From positions 1 through 43,652 of the forward strand of contig NZ_RWKW01000054.1 of the NCBI RefSeq assembly GCF_003970795.1: a stretch of DNA of 43,652 bases, read 5' to 3'. The notes beneath the pieces were generated by a model. The model saw only the letters and a program-made list of their open reading frames with translations. It was not told the DNA's origin and did no database searches. Of this stretch, positions 14,952 to 22,759 are shown piece by piece (position 1 is the stretch's first letter; each line of letters begins with the position of its first letter). Origin of the DNA: Aquibium carbonis. GTDB lineage: Bacteria > Pseudomonadota > Alphaproteobacteria > Rhizobiales > Rhizobiaceae. Position numbers and translations under genes: made by a program.

Positions 14952-17222
14952 ATGCGTGAAATCGCCGGCAGCCCGCGGGTATTGCTGAGAAGGCTGCGCG
15001 AGCTGATGGCCGAGGCGGCCGAGCCGCAGGCCAGGCTCGATCGCATCGTGCGTGAAATCGCCTCCAACATGGTGGCCGAGGTCTGCTCGCTCTACGTGCT
15101 GCGGGCCGATTCCGTCCTGGAGCTCTACGCCACCGAAGGCCTCAATCCGAGCTCGGTGCACCTTGCGCAACTGAAGCTCGGACAGGGCCTCGTCGGAACC
15201 ATTGCGGCCAGCGCGCGAGCGCTCAACCTGCAGGACGCACAGAACCACCCGGCCTTCACCTACCTGCCGGAGACCGGCGAGGAGATCTACCACTCCTTCC
15301 TCGGCGTGCCGGTGCTGCGCGCGGGCCGGACGCTCGGCGTGCTGGTGGTGCAGAACAAGACCAAGCGCCACTATGGCGACGACGAGGTGGAGGCGCTCGA
15401 GACCACCGCCATGGTGATCGCCGAAATGGTCGCGACCGGCGACCTGAAGCGCCTGACCCGGCCCGGCCTGGAACTCGACCTGTCCCGCCCGGTGACGATC
15501 GAGGGCGTCGCCTTCAACGAAGGCGTGGGCCTGGGCCACGTGGTGCTGCACGAGCCGCGCATCGTCGTCACCAACCTCTTCAACGAGGACGTCGATACGG
15601 AGCTGCGCCGGCTGGACAATGCGCTCGGCTCGCTTCGGGTGTCGATCGACGACATGCTGTCGCGACGCGACGTCGCCAGCGAGGGCGAGCACCGCGCGGT
15701 GCTCGAGGCCTATCGCATGTTCGCGCATGATCGCGGCTGGGTGCGGCGGCTGGAAGAGGCGGTGCGCAACGGCCTGACGGCGGAAGCGGCCGTGGAAAAG
15801 GTGCAGAGCGACATGCGCGCGCGCATGATGCACATGACCGATCCCTATCTGCGCGACCGCATGAACGATTTCGACGACCTCGGCAACCGGCTGCTGCGGC
15901 AACTGATGGGGCATGGCTCGGATGCCATGGCCGCCGCTCTGCCGCGCGACGCCATCGTGGTGTCGCGCTCGATGGGGGCGGCCGACCTGCTCGACTATCC
16001 CCGCGAAAAGCTGCGCGGCCTCGTGCTGGAAGACGCGGCCGCGACCAGCCATGTCGTCATCGTTGCCCGCGCCATCGGCATTCCCGTGGCGGGACAGGCC
16101 AAGGGCGCGGTGTCGATGGCCGAAAACGGCGATCCGATCATCGTCGACGGCGACGAAGGGCGGGTGCACCTGCGGCCGCAGCCGGACGTGGAGGCCGCCT
16201 TCGCCGAAAAGGCCCGGTTCAGGGCTCGCCGCCAGGAGCTCTACCGCGAGCTGCGCAGCCGTCCGTCCGTCTCGCGCGACGGCGTCGAGGTGGAACTGAT
16301 GATGAACGCCGGGCTGGCGGTCGACCTGCCGCAGCTTGGCGAGGCGGGCGCCGCAGGCATCGGCCTGTTCCGCACCGAGCTGCAGTTCATGGTGGCGTCG
16401 ACCTTCCCGCGGGCGCAGGCGCAGGAGGCGCTCTACCGCCAGGTGCTGGAAGCGGCGGGCGACAAGCCGGTGACCTTCCGTACCATCGACATCGGCGGCG
16501 ACAAGGTGCTGCCCTATTTCCGCGGCTCCGAGAAGGAAGAGAACCCGGCGCTCGGCTGGCGCGCGATCCGTCTCACGCTCGATCGTCCGGCGCTGCTGCG
16601 GACGCAGTTCCGGGCGCTTCTGAAGGCGGCCGGCGGTCGCGAGTTGCGGGTGATGCTGCCGATGGTGACCGAGGTCTCGGAAATCCGTCGGGCGCGCGAG
16701 ATCATCGACCGCGAGGTGAGGCACCTCGCCCGCTTCGGCCACCATCTGCCGACGAGCCTCAGCATCGGCGCGATGGTGGAGGTGCCGTCGCTCCTGTTCC
16801 AGCTCGACGAGCTGATGCGGGAGGTCGATTTCGTCTCGATCGGTTCCAACGACCTGTTCCAGTTCATGACGGCGACCGATCGCGGCAACGGCACGGTCGC
16901 GTCGCGCTTCGACCCGCTGTCCGCGCCATTCCTGCGGGCGCTGAAATCGGTGCTCGACGCCGGGTGCCGCGCCGGCACGCCGGTGACGCTGTGCGGCGAA
17001 CTCGCCAGCCGGCCGATTTCGGCCATGGCGCTGATCGGCCTCGGTTTCCGCTCCATCTCCATGTCGGCCGCCGCCATCGGCCCGGTCAAGGCGATGCTGG
17101 TCGACCTGCCCGTGGAGGCACTGACCGCCCAGATGGGCCTGATCCTCGGCGACGGCGGTGGCGCCCATGACGCCCGCGGCCTGCTGCGGACGTTTGCAGC
17201 CGACCACGACATCCCGCTTTAG
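14952..17222 (+). CDS. ptsP: Phosphoenolpyruvate-protein phosphotransferase PtsP (EI-Ntr)
   Basis: A 756-residue first enzyme of the nitrogen phosphotransferase system, passing phosphate from PEP to NPr (PtsO). An N-terminal GAF domain (about 20-160), which in this family senses nitrogen status through glutamine, is followed by the EI core. The phosphorylated histidine is His367 in AAATSHVVIVAR. The PEP-binding TIM barrel has GLFRTELQFM, SIGSNDLFQF and the active-site Cys of LCGELASRP. The start has GGGAG eight bases upstream. It lies 75 nt after lysC on the same strand. The PTS-Ntr partners (ptsN, ptsO) are not in the window. Confidence 0.95.
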   Translation: MREIAGSPRVLLRRLRELMAEAAEPQARLDRIVREIASNMVAEVCSLYVLRADSVLELYATEGLNPSSVHLAQLKLGQGLVGTIAASARALNLQDAQNHPAFTYLPETGEEIYHSFLGVPVLRAGRTLGVLVVQNKTKRHYGDDEVEALETTAMVIAEMVATGDLKRLTRPGLELDLSRPVTIEGVAFNEGVGLGHVVLHEPRIVVTNLFNEDVDTELRRLDNALGSLRVSIDDMLSRRDVASEGEHRAVLEAYRMFAHDRGWVRRLEEAVRNGLTAEAAVEKVQSDMRARMMHMTDPYLRDRMNDFDDLGNRLLRQLMGHGSDAMAAALPRDAIVVSRSMGAADLLDYPREKLRGLVLEDAAATSHVVIVARAIGIPVAGQAKGAVSMAENGDPIIVDGDEGRVHLRPQPDVEAAFAEKARFRARRQELYRELRSRPSVSRDGVEVELMMNAGLAVDLPQLGEAGAAGIGLFRTELQFMVASTFPRAQAQEALYRQVLEAAGDKPVTFRTIDIGGDKVLPYFRGSEKEENPALGWRAIRLTLDRPALLRTQFRALLKAAGGRELRVMLPMVTEVSEIRRAREIIDREVRHLARFGHHLPTSLSIGAMVEVPSLLFQLDELMREVDFVSIGSNDLFQFMTATDRGNGTVASRFDPLSAPFLRALKSVLDAGCRAGTPVTLCGELASRPISAMALIGLGFRSISMSAAAIGPVKAMLVDLPVEALTAQMGLILGDGGGAHDARGLLRTFAADHDIPL

Positions 17223-17239
17223 GGTGGCGTGATGGAGCC

Positions 17240-17265
17240 GGCCGGACACCGCGCCCTATCCGGCC
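17240..17265 (+). terminator. Stem-loop after ptsP
   Basis: GGCCGGA (17240-17246) and TCCGGCC (17259-17265) form a 7-bp stem with a 12-nt loop, 18 nt after the ptsP stop. There is no T-run. It may separate ptsP transcription from the mgtE unit. Confidence 0.4.
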
Positions 17266-17358
17266 GCTTCGTGCCGGACGGCCCGGACGCCGCGCGCAAA
17301 AACCCCGAGATCCCTCGTCGCATGGAATGCCCGGCTCCCTGATCCGAGCGCTTTGAAA

Positions 17359-17387
17359 TTGACATTCCGGACGATTCATGGGTTAGG
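17359..17387 (+). promoter_or_regulatory. Candidate mgtE promoter
   Basis: TTGACA (17359-17364), a perfect -35 hexamer, is followed after 17 bp by GTTAGG (17382-17387), a weak -10. Transcription from here would begin near 17394, exactly at the first leader hairpin, and give mgtE a 5' leader of about 190 nt. Confidence 0.45.
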
Positions 17388-17393
17388 GACGCG

Positions 17394-17415
17394 GTCTTCC
17401 GCTGCGGCGGAAGAC
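17394..17415 (+). promoter_or_regulatory. First hairpin of the mgtE leader
   Basis: GTCTTCCGC (17394-17402) and GCGGAAGAC (17407-17415) form a perfect 9-bp stem closed by TGCG. It lies at the predicted 5' end of the mgtE transcript, just before the AGGAG site of the leader-peptide frame. Confidence 0.6.
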
Positions 17416-17436
17416 GGACTCCCACAGGAGAAGAAC

Positions 17437-17541
17437 TTGGACGACCGACCTAGATTCACGGTGACCCGGAGCCAATTCGAGGCTCTCGAGGTTGGCCATT
17501 TCGACGTGACTTTCCGGCACGGTTCCGTTCGTTCGTTCTGA
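17437..17541 (+). CDS. Candidate leader peptide upstream of mgtE (34 residues)
   Basis: A TTG start at 17437 stands six bases after a good ribosome-binding site, AGGAG (17426-17430), and opens a 34-codon frame that stops with TGA at 17539-17541. The peptide begins LDDRPRFTV. Early acidic residues followed by Pro recall MgtL, the enterobacterial leader peptide whose acidic/Pro start destabilises ribosomes at low Mg2+. The stop codon is nine bases before the hairpin that hides the mgtE ribosome-binding site, so a terminating ribosome would cover its 5' arm. I recognise no homologue. The frame is also open upstream of the TTG, but that part overlaps the promoter. Confidence 0.4.
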   Translation: MDDRPRFTVTRSQFEALEVGHFDVTFRHGSVRSF

Positions 17542-17549
17542 ACTCGCGG

Positions 17550-17576
17550 CTCCGTCGTCGGGAAACCGAGACGGAG
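17550..17576 (+). promoter_or_regulatory. Hairpin sequestering the mgtE ribosome-binding site
   Basis: CTCCGTC (17550-17556) pairs with GACGGAG (17570-17576), and above a one-base bulge TCGG (17558-17561) pairs with CCGA (17566-17569) around a GAAA tetraloop. The 3' arm contains GGAG (17573-17576), the only good ribosome-binding site for the mgtE ATG at 17583. Eleven base pairs plus a GNRA loop make a strong translational block. Confidence 0.65.
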
Positions 17577-17582
17577 ACCGAG

Positions 17583-18929
17583 ATGAAGACCACTCCCTTT
17601 TCCGACCTGACCGCGTTGATGCGCACGGGCGACATCGAGGCGGCGCGCGTCCGCATCGATCGCGAACACCCCGCCGACATCGGCAGCATGATCAACGACC
17701 TGGATCCCAAGGAGGGCTGGGCCGTCCTCGAACTGCTGACGCTGGATCGCCAGGCGGAAACGTTCGGCTACCTCGATCACGACGTCCAGGTTGGATTGGC
17801 GACCGTCGCGCCGCGCGCCAAGCTGGCGGCCATCGTCGTGCAGATGAACGCCGACGAACGCGCCGACCTCTACAACGAACTCGCCGACGACCAGCGCGAG
17901 GCGCTGATGCCGGCCCTCGTGCAGGCCGAGCGGGAGGACATCCGCAAGCTCGCCGCCTATGAGGAGGGTACCGCCGGGGCGATCATGACGTCGGACTATG
18001 CGACGCTGACGCCCGATCTGACGGCCACCGAGGCGCTGACGAAGCTGCGGCGCGAAGCGCCAGACAAGGAGACGATCTATCGCGCCTATGTCGTGGACGA
18101 CGAGCGCAAGCTGATCGGCTCCGTCCGGCTGCAGGACATCATCACCGCGCCGGCCAGGGCCACGGTGGTCGACGTCATGCAGACCAACACGCTGGCCGTG
18201 AACGTGGATGACGACCAGGAGGACGTGGCCCGCAAGATCGGCCGTTACGACGTCCTGGCGCTGCCGGTGCTCGATGCGGAGGGACGCATCGTCGGCATCG
18301 TCACGCACGACGATGCGCTGGATGTGCTCGAGGAAGAGACGACCGACGACTTCCACCGTGTCGGCACCGTGACGAACCTCAGCGGGCGCGTGGGCGAAGC
18401 GACGATCTGGATGCTCTATCGGGCGCGCATCGTGTGGCTGGTGCTGCTGGTCTTCGGAAACATCTTCTCGGGCGCCGGGATCGCCTATTTCGAGGACACG
18501 ATCACGGCCTACGTCTCGCTGGTGTTCTTCCTGCCGCTGCTGATCGATTCCGGCGGCAATGCGGGTTCGCAGTCGGCGACGCTGATGGTGCGCGCGCTTG
18601 CCACCGGGGATGTGCGCCTCTCGGACTGGGGAAGCATGATCGGGCGGGAACTCATGGTGGCGCTCGGGCTGGGCCTGACGATGGCCTTCGCCGTGTCCTT
18701 CATCGGCGTCTACCGCGGCGGCCCCGAGATCGCCATGGTGGTGGCTTCGTCCATGATCCTGATCGTCGTCGTCGGATCCATCATCGGCATGTCGCTGCCC
18801 TTCGTGCTCAGCCGGTTCAATCTCGACCCGGCGACGGCGTCCGCGCCGCTCGTCACGTCGATCGCGGACGCGTCGGGCGTGCTGATCTACTTCACGATCG
18901 CCACGACCTTCCTGCCGTTTCCGGGCTGA
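17583..18929 (+). CDS. mgtE: Magnesium transporter MgtE
   Basis: A 448-residue Mg2+ channel/transporter of the inner membrane. The N-terminal superhelical domain (about 1-130; [14 protein letters not shown]), the two CBS domains (about 132-255; [14 protein letters not shown], then [20 protein letters not shown]) and a connecting helix lead to five transmembrane helices (about 282-448). The pore region has the family sequence [21 protein letters not shown]. In characterised members the N and CBS domains close the pore when cytoplasmic Mg2+ is high. The gene sits between ptsP and prfA, which are usually adjacent in Rhizobiales as I remember them, and it has its own promoter-like sequence and structured leader. 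Confidence 0.94.
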   Translation: MKTTPFSDLTALMRTGDIEAARVRIDREHPADIGSMINDLDPKEGWAVLELLTLDRQAETFGYLDHDVQVGLATVAPRAKLAAIVVQMNADERADLYNELADDQREALMPALVQAEREDIRKLAAYEEGTAGAIMTSDYATLTPDLTATEALTKLRREAPDKETIYRAYVVDDERKLIGSVRLQDIITAPARATVVDVMQTNTLAVNVDDDQEDVARKIGRYDVLALPVLDAEGRIVGIVTHDDALDVLEEETTDDFHRVGTVTNLSGRVGEATIWMLYRARIVWLVLLVFGNIFSGAGIAYFEDTITAYVSLVFFLPLLIDSGGNAGSQSATLMVRALATGDVRLSDWGSMIGRELMVALGLGLTMAFAVSFIGVYRGGPEIAMVVASSMILIVVVGSIIGMSLPFVLSRFNLDPATASAPLVTSIADASGVLIYFTIATTFLPFPG

Positions 18930-18939
18930 GGCGGGCTGC

Positions 18940-18963
18940 GCCCGACCCGTTTCCGGGACGGGC
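18940..18963 (+). terminator. Hairpin after mgtE
   Basis: GCCCG (18940-18944) with CGGGC (18959-18963) and CCCG (18946-18949) with CGGG (18954-18957) stack across one A-A mismatch around a TTTC loop, directly after the mgtE stop. It is a strong GC hairpin without a T-run, probably the end of the mgtE unit. Confidence 0.55.
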
Positions 18964-19108
18964 GCGAGCCGCCTCGCGGAGAGCGATCATGGTCGATCCG
19001 GCGGGAGGCGGAGATTTGACCGCGTTGCGGCGGCCATGAGACTGGACGTCGCGCGGCAAATCCGTCATTCAGTCGCCGCCCGAACGGAACGGCTTCTGCC
19101 CTCCCGCA

Positions 19109-19136
19109 TTGCGCGGGCCGGGCAAATCGATACATA
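19109..19136 (+). promoter_or_regulatory. Candidate prfA promoter, possibly giving a leaderless mRNA
   Basis: TTGCGC (19109-19114) and TACATA (19131-19136) are 16 bp apart. Transcription would start about 19142-19144, at or next to the prfA ATG (19144). There is no purine-rich ribosome-binding site before that ATG, which fits a leaderless message. Confidence 0.4.
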
Positions 19137-19143
19137 CGCAACC

Positions 19144-20223
19144 ATGACCATTCTTCCCGCCGATCGCATGGACCAGGTCCTGAAGCGCCACGATTACATC
19201 GAGGCGCAGCTGGCGGCCGGGCCGGATTCGGACACCTATGTCCGCCTTGCCTCGGAGTATTCCGAGATCCAGGACCTCGTCGTCCAGATCAAGGCGCTGC
19301 GGGCGGCCGAGCGCGAGCGCGACGGCATCCGCGCCATGCTGGCCGACAAGGCGACCGACGCGGAGATGCGCGAACTCGCCGAAGTCGAACTCGACGAGGT
19401 GGTCGAGCGCATCGAGGCCGTCGAGCAGGCGATCCAGCTGCTGCTGCTGCCCAAGGATGCGGCCGACGCCAGGAGCGCCATCCTCGAAATCCGCGCCGGC
19501 ACCGGCGGCGACGAGGCGGCGATCTTCGCCGGCGACCTGTTTCGCATGTACGAGCGCTATGCCGCCGACCATGGCTGGAAGGTGGAACTCGTCTCGGCCA
19601 GCGAGGGCGATGCCGGCGGCTACAAGGAAATCATCGCCACCGTCACCGGCAAGGGCGTGTTTTCGAAGCTGAAGTTCGAGTCCGGCGTGCACCGCGTGCA
19701 GCGCGTGCCGGCGACCGAGGCGAGCGGACGCATCCACACCTCGGCGGCCACCGTCGCGGTGCTGCCGGAGGCCGAGGACATCGACGTCGAGATCCGCAAC
19801 GAGGACATCCGGATCGACACGATGCGCGCTTCGGGTGCGGGCGGCCAGCACGTCAACACCACCGACTCGGCGGTGCGGATCACCCATATCCCGACCGGCG
19901 TGGTGGTGGTGCAGGCGGAGAAGTCGCAGCACCAGAACCGGGCCCGGGCCATGCAGATCCTGCGCGCGCGGCTGTTCGACATGCAGCGCACCAAGGCGGC
20001 CGACGAGCGCTCGGAGGCAAGGCGGCTCCAGGTCGGCTCGGGCGACCGGTCGGAACGCATCCGCACCTACAATTTTCCGCAAGGGCGGCTCACCGACCAC
20101 CGCATCAACCTGACGCTCTACAAGCTCGACCGGGTGATGGAGGGCGACCTCGACGACGTCATCGACGCGCTGATCTCCGACCACCAGTCGAAGCTTCTGG
20201 CCGAAATGGGCGAGAATGGCTGA
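19144..20223 (+). CDS. prfA: Peptide chain release factor 1
   Basis: A 359-residue release factor that recognises UAA and UAG and triggers peptidyl-tRNA hydrolysis. The catalytic GGQ is at 233-235 ([16 protein letters not shown]). The codon-reading PxT motif is PAT in [12 protein letters not shown]. The [10 protein letters not shown] motif is present and the length is standard. The start [11 protein letters not shown] at 19144 agrees with the family; an open frame continues 108 nt upstream. It overlaps prmC, whose product methylates the GGQ glutamine, by eight bases. Confidence 0.97.
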   Translation: MTILPADRMDQVLKRHDYIEAQLAAGPDSDTYVRLASEYSEIQDLVVQIKALRAAERERDGIRAMLADKATDAEMRELAEVELDEVVERIEAVEQAIQLLLLPKDAADARSAILEIRAGTGGDEAAIFAGDLFRMYERYAADHGWKVELVSASEGDAGGYKEIIATVTGKGVFSKLKFESGVHRVQRVPATEASGRIHTSAATVAVLPEAEDIDVEIRNEDIRIDTMRASGAGGQHVNTTDSAVRITHIPTGVVVVQAEKSQHQNRARAMQILRARLFDMQRTKAADERSEARRLQVGSGDRSERIRTYNFPQGRLTDHRINLTLYKLDRVMEGDLDDVIDALISDHQSKLLAEMGENG

Positions 20224-21094
20224 GACGCCCGGCGTTGCGGGCGAAACCCTCGACGCCGTGCTGCGCCGGACGCGCGGCGCGCTTGCCGCCGCCGGGATCG
20301 CGGATGCTTCGCTGGATGCGCGGCTGATCGTCGAACACGCGACCTCGACGGATCGGATGGACGTGATTCGCGATCCCGGCCGGCCGGTTTCCCGGGACGA
20401 GGCGCTTGCGATCGAGGCCCTGCTGGCGCGGCGCCTGGCCGGCGAGCCGGTGCACCGCATCCTCGGGCATCGCGACTTCTACGGGCTGACGCTAGGGCTG
20501 TCGCCCGACACGCTGGAGCCGCGGCCCGACACCGAGACGCTGGTCGATCTCGTGCTGCCACGCCTGCGCCGGGCTGCGGCCGAGGGCAGGCCATGCCGGA
20601 TCCTCGATCTCGGCACGGGCACCGGCGCCATCGCGCTGGCGGTGTTGGTGCAGATTCCGCAAGCGCACGCGGTGGCGGCCGACATCGCACCCGGTGCGGT
20701 GGAGACCGCTCGGCGCAATGCCCTGACGAACGGCCTGTCGGAACGCTTCGAGACGGTGGTTTCGGACTGGTTCGGCCATGTTTCGGGATGCTTCGATGCA
20801 ATCCTGTCGAACCCGCCCTATATAACGGATACGGAATATGCGGCGCTTGCGCGCGAGGTGAAGGACCATGATCCGGTGCGGGCGCTGGTTGCCGGAGCCG
20901 ATGGACTGGATGCGTATCGCGCGATCGCGGCCGGTGCGGCACAGCATCTTCGTCCCGGCGGCATCGTCGGGCTCGAAATCGGCGCAAGCCAGAAGCGCGC
21001 CGTGACGGCTCTCTTCGAAACAGAGGGTTATGTGCTTCTGGACGCGGCCAGCGATCTCGGGGGGCGGGATCGGGCCCTCGTTTTCGGCCGCTGA
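20216..21094 (+). CDS. prmC: Release factor glutamine methyltransferase
   Basis: A 292-residue SAM-dependent enzyme that N5-methylates the glutamine of the GGQ motif of release factors. An N-terminal helical domain (about 1-85; [13 protein letters not shown]) precedes the Rossmann fold with [13 protein letters not shown] (SAM binding) and the NPPY motif in [11 protein letters not shown] that holds the substrate amide. [14 protein letters not shown] is the family signature between the domains. The ATG lies inside the 3' end of prfA (8-nt overlap), so the two are translationally coupled. Confidence 0.96.
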   Translation: MAETPGVAGETLDAVLRRTRGALAAAGIADASLDARLIVEHATSTDRMDVIRDPGRPVSRDEALAIEALLARRLAGEPVHRILGHRDFYGLTLGLSPDTLEPRPDTETLVDLVLPRLRRAAAEGRPCRILDLGTGTGAIALAVLVQIPQAHAVAADIAPGAVETARRNALTNGLSERFETVVSDWFGHVSGCFDAILSNPPYITDTEYAALAREVKDHDPVRALVAGADGLDAYRAIAAGAAQHLRPGGIVGLEIGASQKRAVTALFETEGYVLLDAASDLGGRDRALVFGR

Positions 21095-21404
21095 CCGCAA
21101 TGATTGTGCCTTGCGAAAAAGTGCTTGGCATACGTTGCGATACCGGATAGCTTCCGGCCACCGGATGAGACGAAGCAGGCAGTGCTGATCGGTTCGGTTC
21201 CTTCAGGATACAAGCTGCCGGCCGCGTGACCCACGCAAGTGCTTCGTATGGGGTTCCTCCGGCCCATGGTGAGAAACCGGGAACGTGATGGCTGGGCTGG
21301 CGGCTGAGGCATGCTGCGGTGCTCGGAATCGAATGGCGCTCGCGAAAGCCTTTGATGGCGGTGGCGCCCGCTTATTTCAACATGATTGAAACGAAGAGTA
21401 TCGG
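21095..21404 (+). promoter_or_regulatory. Gap upstream of the DUF4167 gene
   Basis: This 310-bp gap contains no gene that I can support. Two elements stand out: a small hairpin CCGGA-TAGCT-TCCGG (21143-21157) after prmC, perhaps a weak terminator, and a perfect inverted repeat TTTCAA-CATGA-TTGAAA (21375-21391) ending 13 bases before the DUF4167 start. The second may be an operator or a hairpin next to the ribosome-binding site. No clear -35/-10 pair was found. Confidence 0.4.
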
Positions 21405-22460
21405 ATGAGGCCACAACAGCAGAACAGGCGCATGCGCGGCAGGAACAACAATAACAATAATAGCAATAACAGCAGCCGCAAAGGGCCGAATCCACTTACC
21501 CGTAGCTATGAAAGCAATGGGCCTGACGTCAAGATCAGAGGTTCGGCCCAGCAGATTGCGGAAAAATACTCGACATTGGCCCGCGATGCGCACAGCGCCG
21601 GCGACCGGGTCATGGCCGAGAACTACCTGCAGCATGCCGAGCACTACAATCGCATCATCATGGCGGCCCAGGGTGCAATGCCGGCGCCCGCGCCGCGCGA
21701 CCAGCGCGACGAATTCGACGACGAGGATGGCGACGAGTCGGGCGACCAGAACTACGGCAACCAGCAGCCGGAGTCGCGCCAGCCCGAAATGCGGCAGAAC
21801 GACGGCCGGCAGAACGAGAATCGCGACAACCGCCCGCAGGGCCAGAACGAAGGCCGCCAGAATGACGGCCGCCAGGGCGAAGGTCGTGACGGTCGCCAGC
21901 AGGATTCTCGCCAGGGCGAGAATCGTGATGGCCGCCAGCGCGACAATCGTCGGGAGGACGGGCGTCGGGAGGACGGGCGTCGGGAGGACGGGCGTCGCGA
22001 GGATGGACGCCGCGACGACAATCGTCGCGATGGCGAGAACCAGCCACGCGATCCTCGTCGCGAACACCAGCCGCAGCCGGTCGCCGCGCGGGACAATGCA
22101 GGCAACGGCGAGAACCAGCCGCATGACGGCAGCGGTCCGCAGCCGGTGATCGAAGGCATGCCGGCCGAGGTCGCGCTCGAACAGGAAGCCATGTCCGCGC
22201 AGAAGCCCGCAGGCCGACGCCGTGGCAGGCCGCCGCGCAGCGACAGCGTTGCCAAGGGCGCGGATGACAACGCCGCGGCCGAAGCCACGGTCGTCGCGCC
22301 TGCCGCCGAGCCCGTGGCCGCCGAAGCCACGGCAAGCGAAGCGCCTGCCGCCGGAGACGACGGCGCACCGCGTCGGCCCCGCCGTCCCCGCCGCCCTCGC
22401 AAGGAAGGCGAACCGGCCGCCGAGGACAATTCCGACGAGCCGGCCATCGCGGCGCAGTAG
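21405..22460 (+). CDS. DUF4167 domain protein, low-complexity
   Basis: A 351-residue protein of unknown function found throughout Rhizobiales, usually after prmC as here. An Asn-rich N-terminus (MRPQQQNRRMRGRNNNN...) leads into the conserved DUF4167 helix segment (about 33-85; SYESNGPDVKIRGSAQQIAEKY and AENYLQHAEHYNRI). The rest is disordered: a charged, Arg/Asp/Gln/Asn-rich middle with about four RREDG repeats, then an Ala/Glu/Pro tail with RRRGRPPR and RRPRRPRRPRK clusters. The basic RG-rich make-up suggests nucleic-acid or RNA binding, which is an inference. A good terminator follows. Confidence 0.88.
   Translation: MRPQQQNRRMRGRNNNNNNSNNSSRKGPNPLTRSYESNGPDVKIRGSAQQIAEKYSTLARDAHSAGDRVMAENYLQHAEHYNRIIMAAQGAMPAPAPRDQRDEFDDEDGDESGDQNYGNQQPESRQPEMRQNDGRQNENRDNRPQGQNEGRQNDGRQGEGRDGRQQDSRQGENRDGRQRDNRREDGRREDGRREDGRREDGRRDDNRRDGENQPRDPRREHQPQPVAARDNAGNGENQPHDGSGPQPVIEGMPAEVALEQEAMSAQKPAGRRRGRPPRSDSVAKGADDNAAAEATVVAPAAEPVAAEATASEAPAAGDDGAPRRPRRPRRPRKEGEPAAEDNSDEPAIAAQ
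21948..22007 (+). repeat. In-frame tandem repeat, 15-bp unit x4
   Basis: Three exact copies of CGTCGGGAGGACGGG (21948-21962, 21963-21977, 21978-21992) and one with three changes (21993-22007). Each encodes RREDG inside the disordered part of the DUF4167 protein. Exact copies at DNA level suggest recent expansion by slippage. Confidence 0.9.
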
Positions 22461-22525
22461 GCACGTTGGTCGCATCGACGGTCCCGTCATGGGGACCAGA
22501 CCGTCCGAGCGGATGCCCGGACAGA

Positions 22526-22554
22526 GAAGGAGGTCCACGAGGCCTCCTTTTTTC
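22526..22554 (+). terminator. Intrinsic terminator after the DUF4167 gene
   Basis: AAGGAGG (22527-22533) pairs with CCTCCTT (22543-22549), and a run of six T begins at 22548. It is the only textbook rho-independent terminator in the window and closes the lysC-to-DUF4167 block. Confidence 0.85.
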
Positions 22555-22720
22555 TTGTCGTCGTCGGACGGCTCGAAGCGCGGAGCACCGATCCGTTCGA
22601 GCATCATCGCGCACGTCGGTCCGGATCGCCGAGCGGCTTGGGCGGCGAAGGTGCGCCCGGCTTTCCGCGGCGCCGGCCAAGGCCGGGCCCTTGCGGACAG
22701 CTTGAAGTTTCTCCCGGATC

Positions 22721-22735
22721 GTTATACTCAATAAC
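22721..22735 (+). promoter_or_regulatory. MarR-type operator 1: GTTAT-N5-ATAAC
   Basis: A perfect inverted repeat, GTTAT (22721-22725) and ATAAC (22731-22735), lies 24 bp before the acyl-CoA synthetase start. It overlaps TATACT (22723-22728), the best -10, with TTGAAG (22702-22707) as a poorly spaced -35. A repressor bound here would block the promoter. The same 15-bp pattern occurs at 30138-30152 in the divergent dctP/hydratase promoter. Confidence 0.7.
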
Positions 22736-22759
22736 AAAATTTCTCGGGAGGAAATCATC

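Noticed and set aside
13500-17249. A 1249-codon open frame on the minus strand opposite lysC and ptsP
   Set aside because: Its sequence is His/Arg/Gln-rich low complexity typical of antisense frames in high-GC DNA, with no domain. lysC and ptsP on the plus strand have full catalytic motifs.
17353-17541. A 62-codon small protein starting at 17353 upstream of mgtE
   Set aside because: Its first part overlaps the -35/-10 promoter elements and lacks a ribosome-binding site. The TTG at 17437 with AGGAG is the better start for a shorter leader peptide.
21760-22080. CRISPR-like repeats
   Set aside because: The repeats are 15-bp, in frame, directly adjacent and code for RREDG; there are no spacers.
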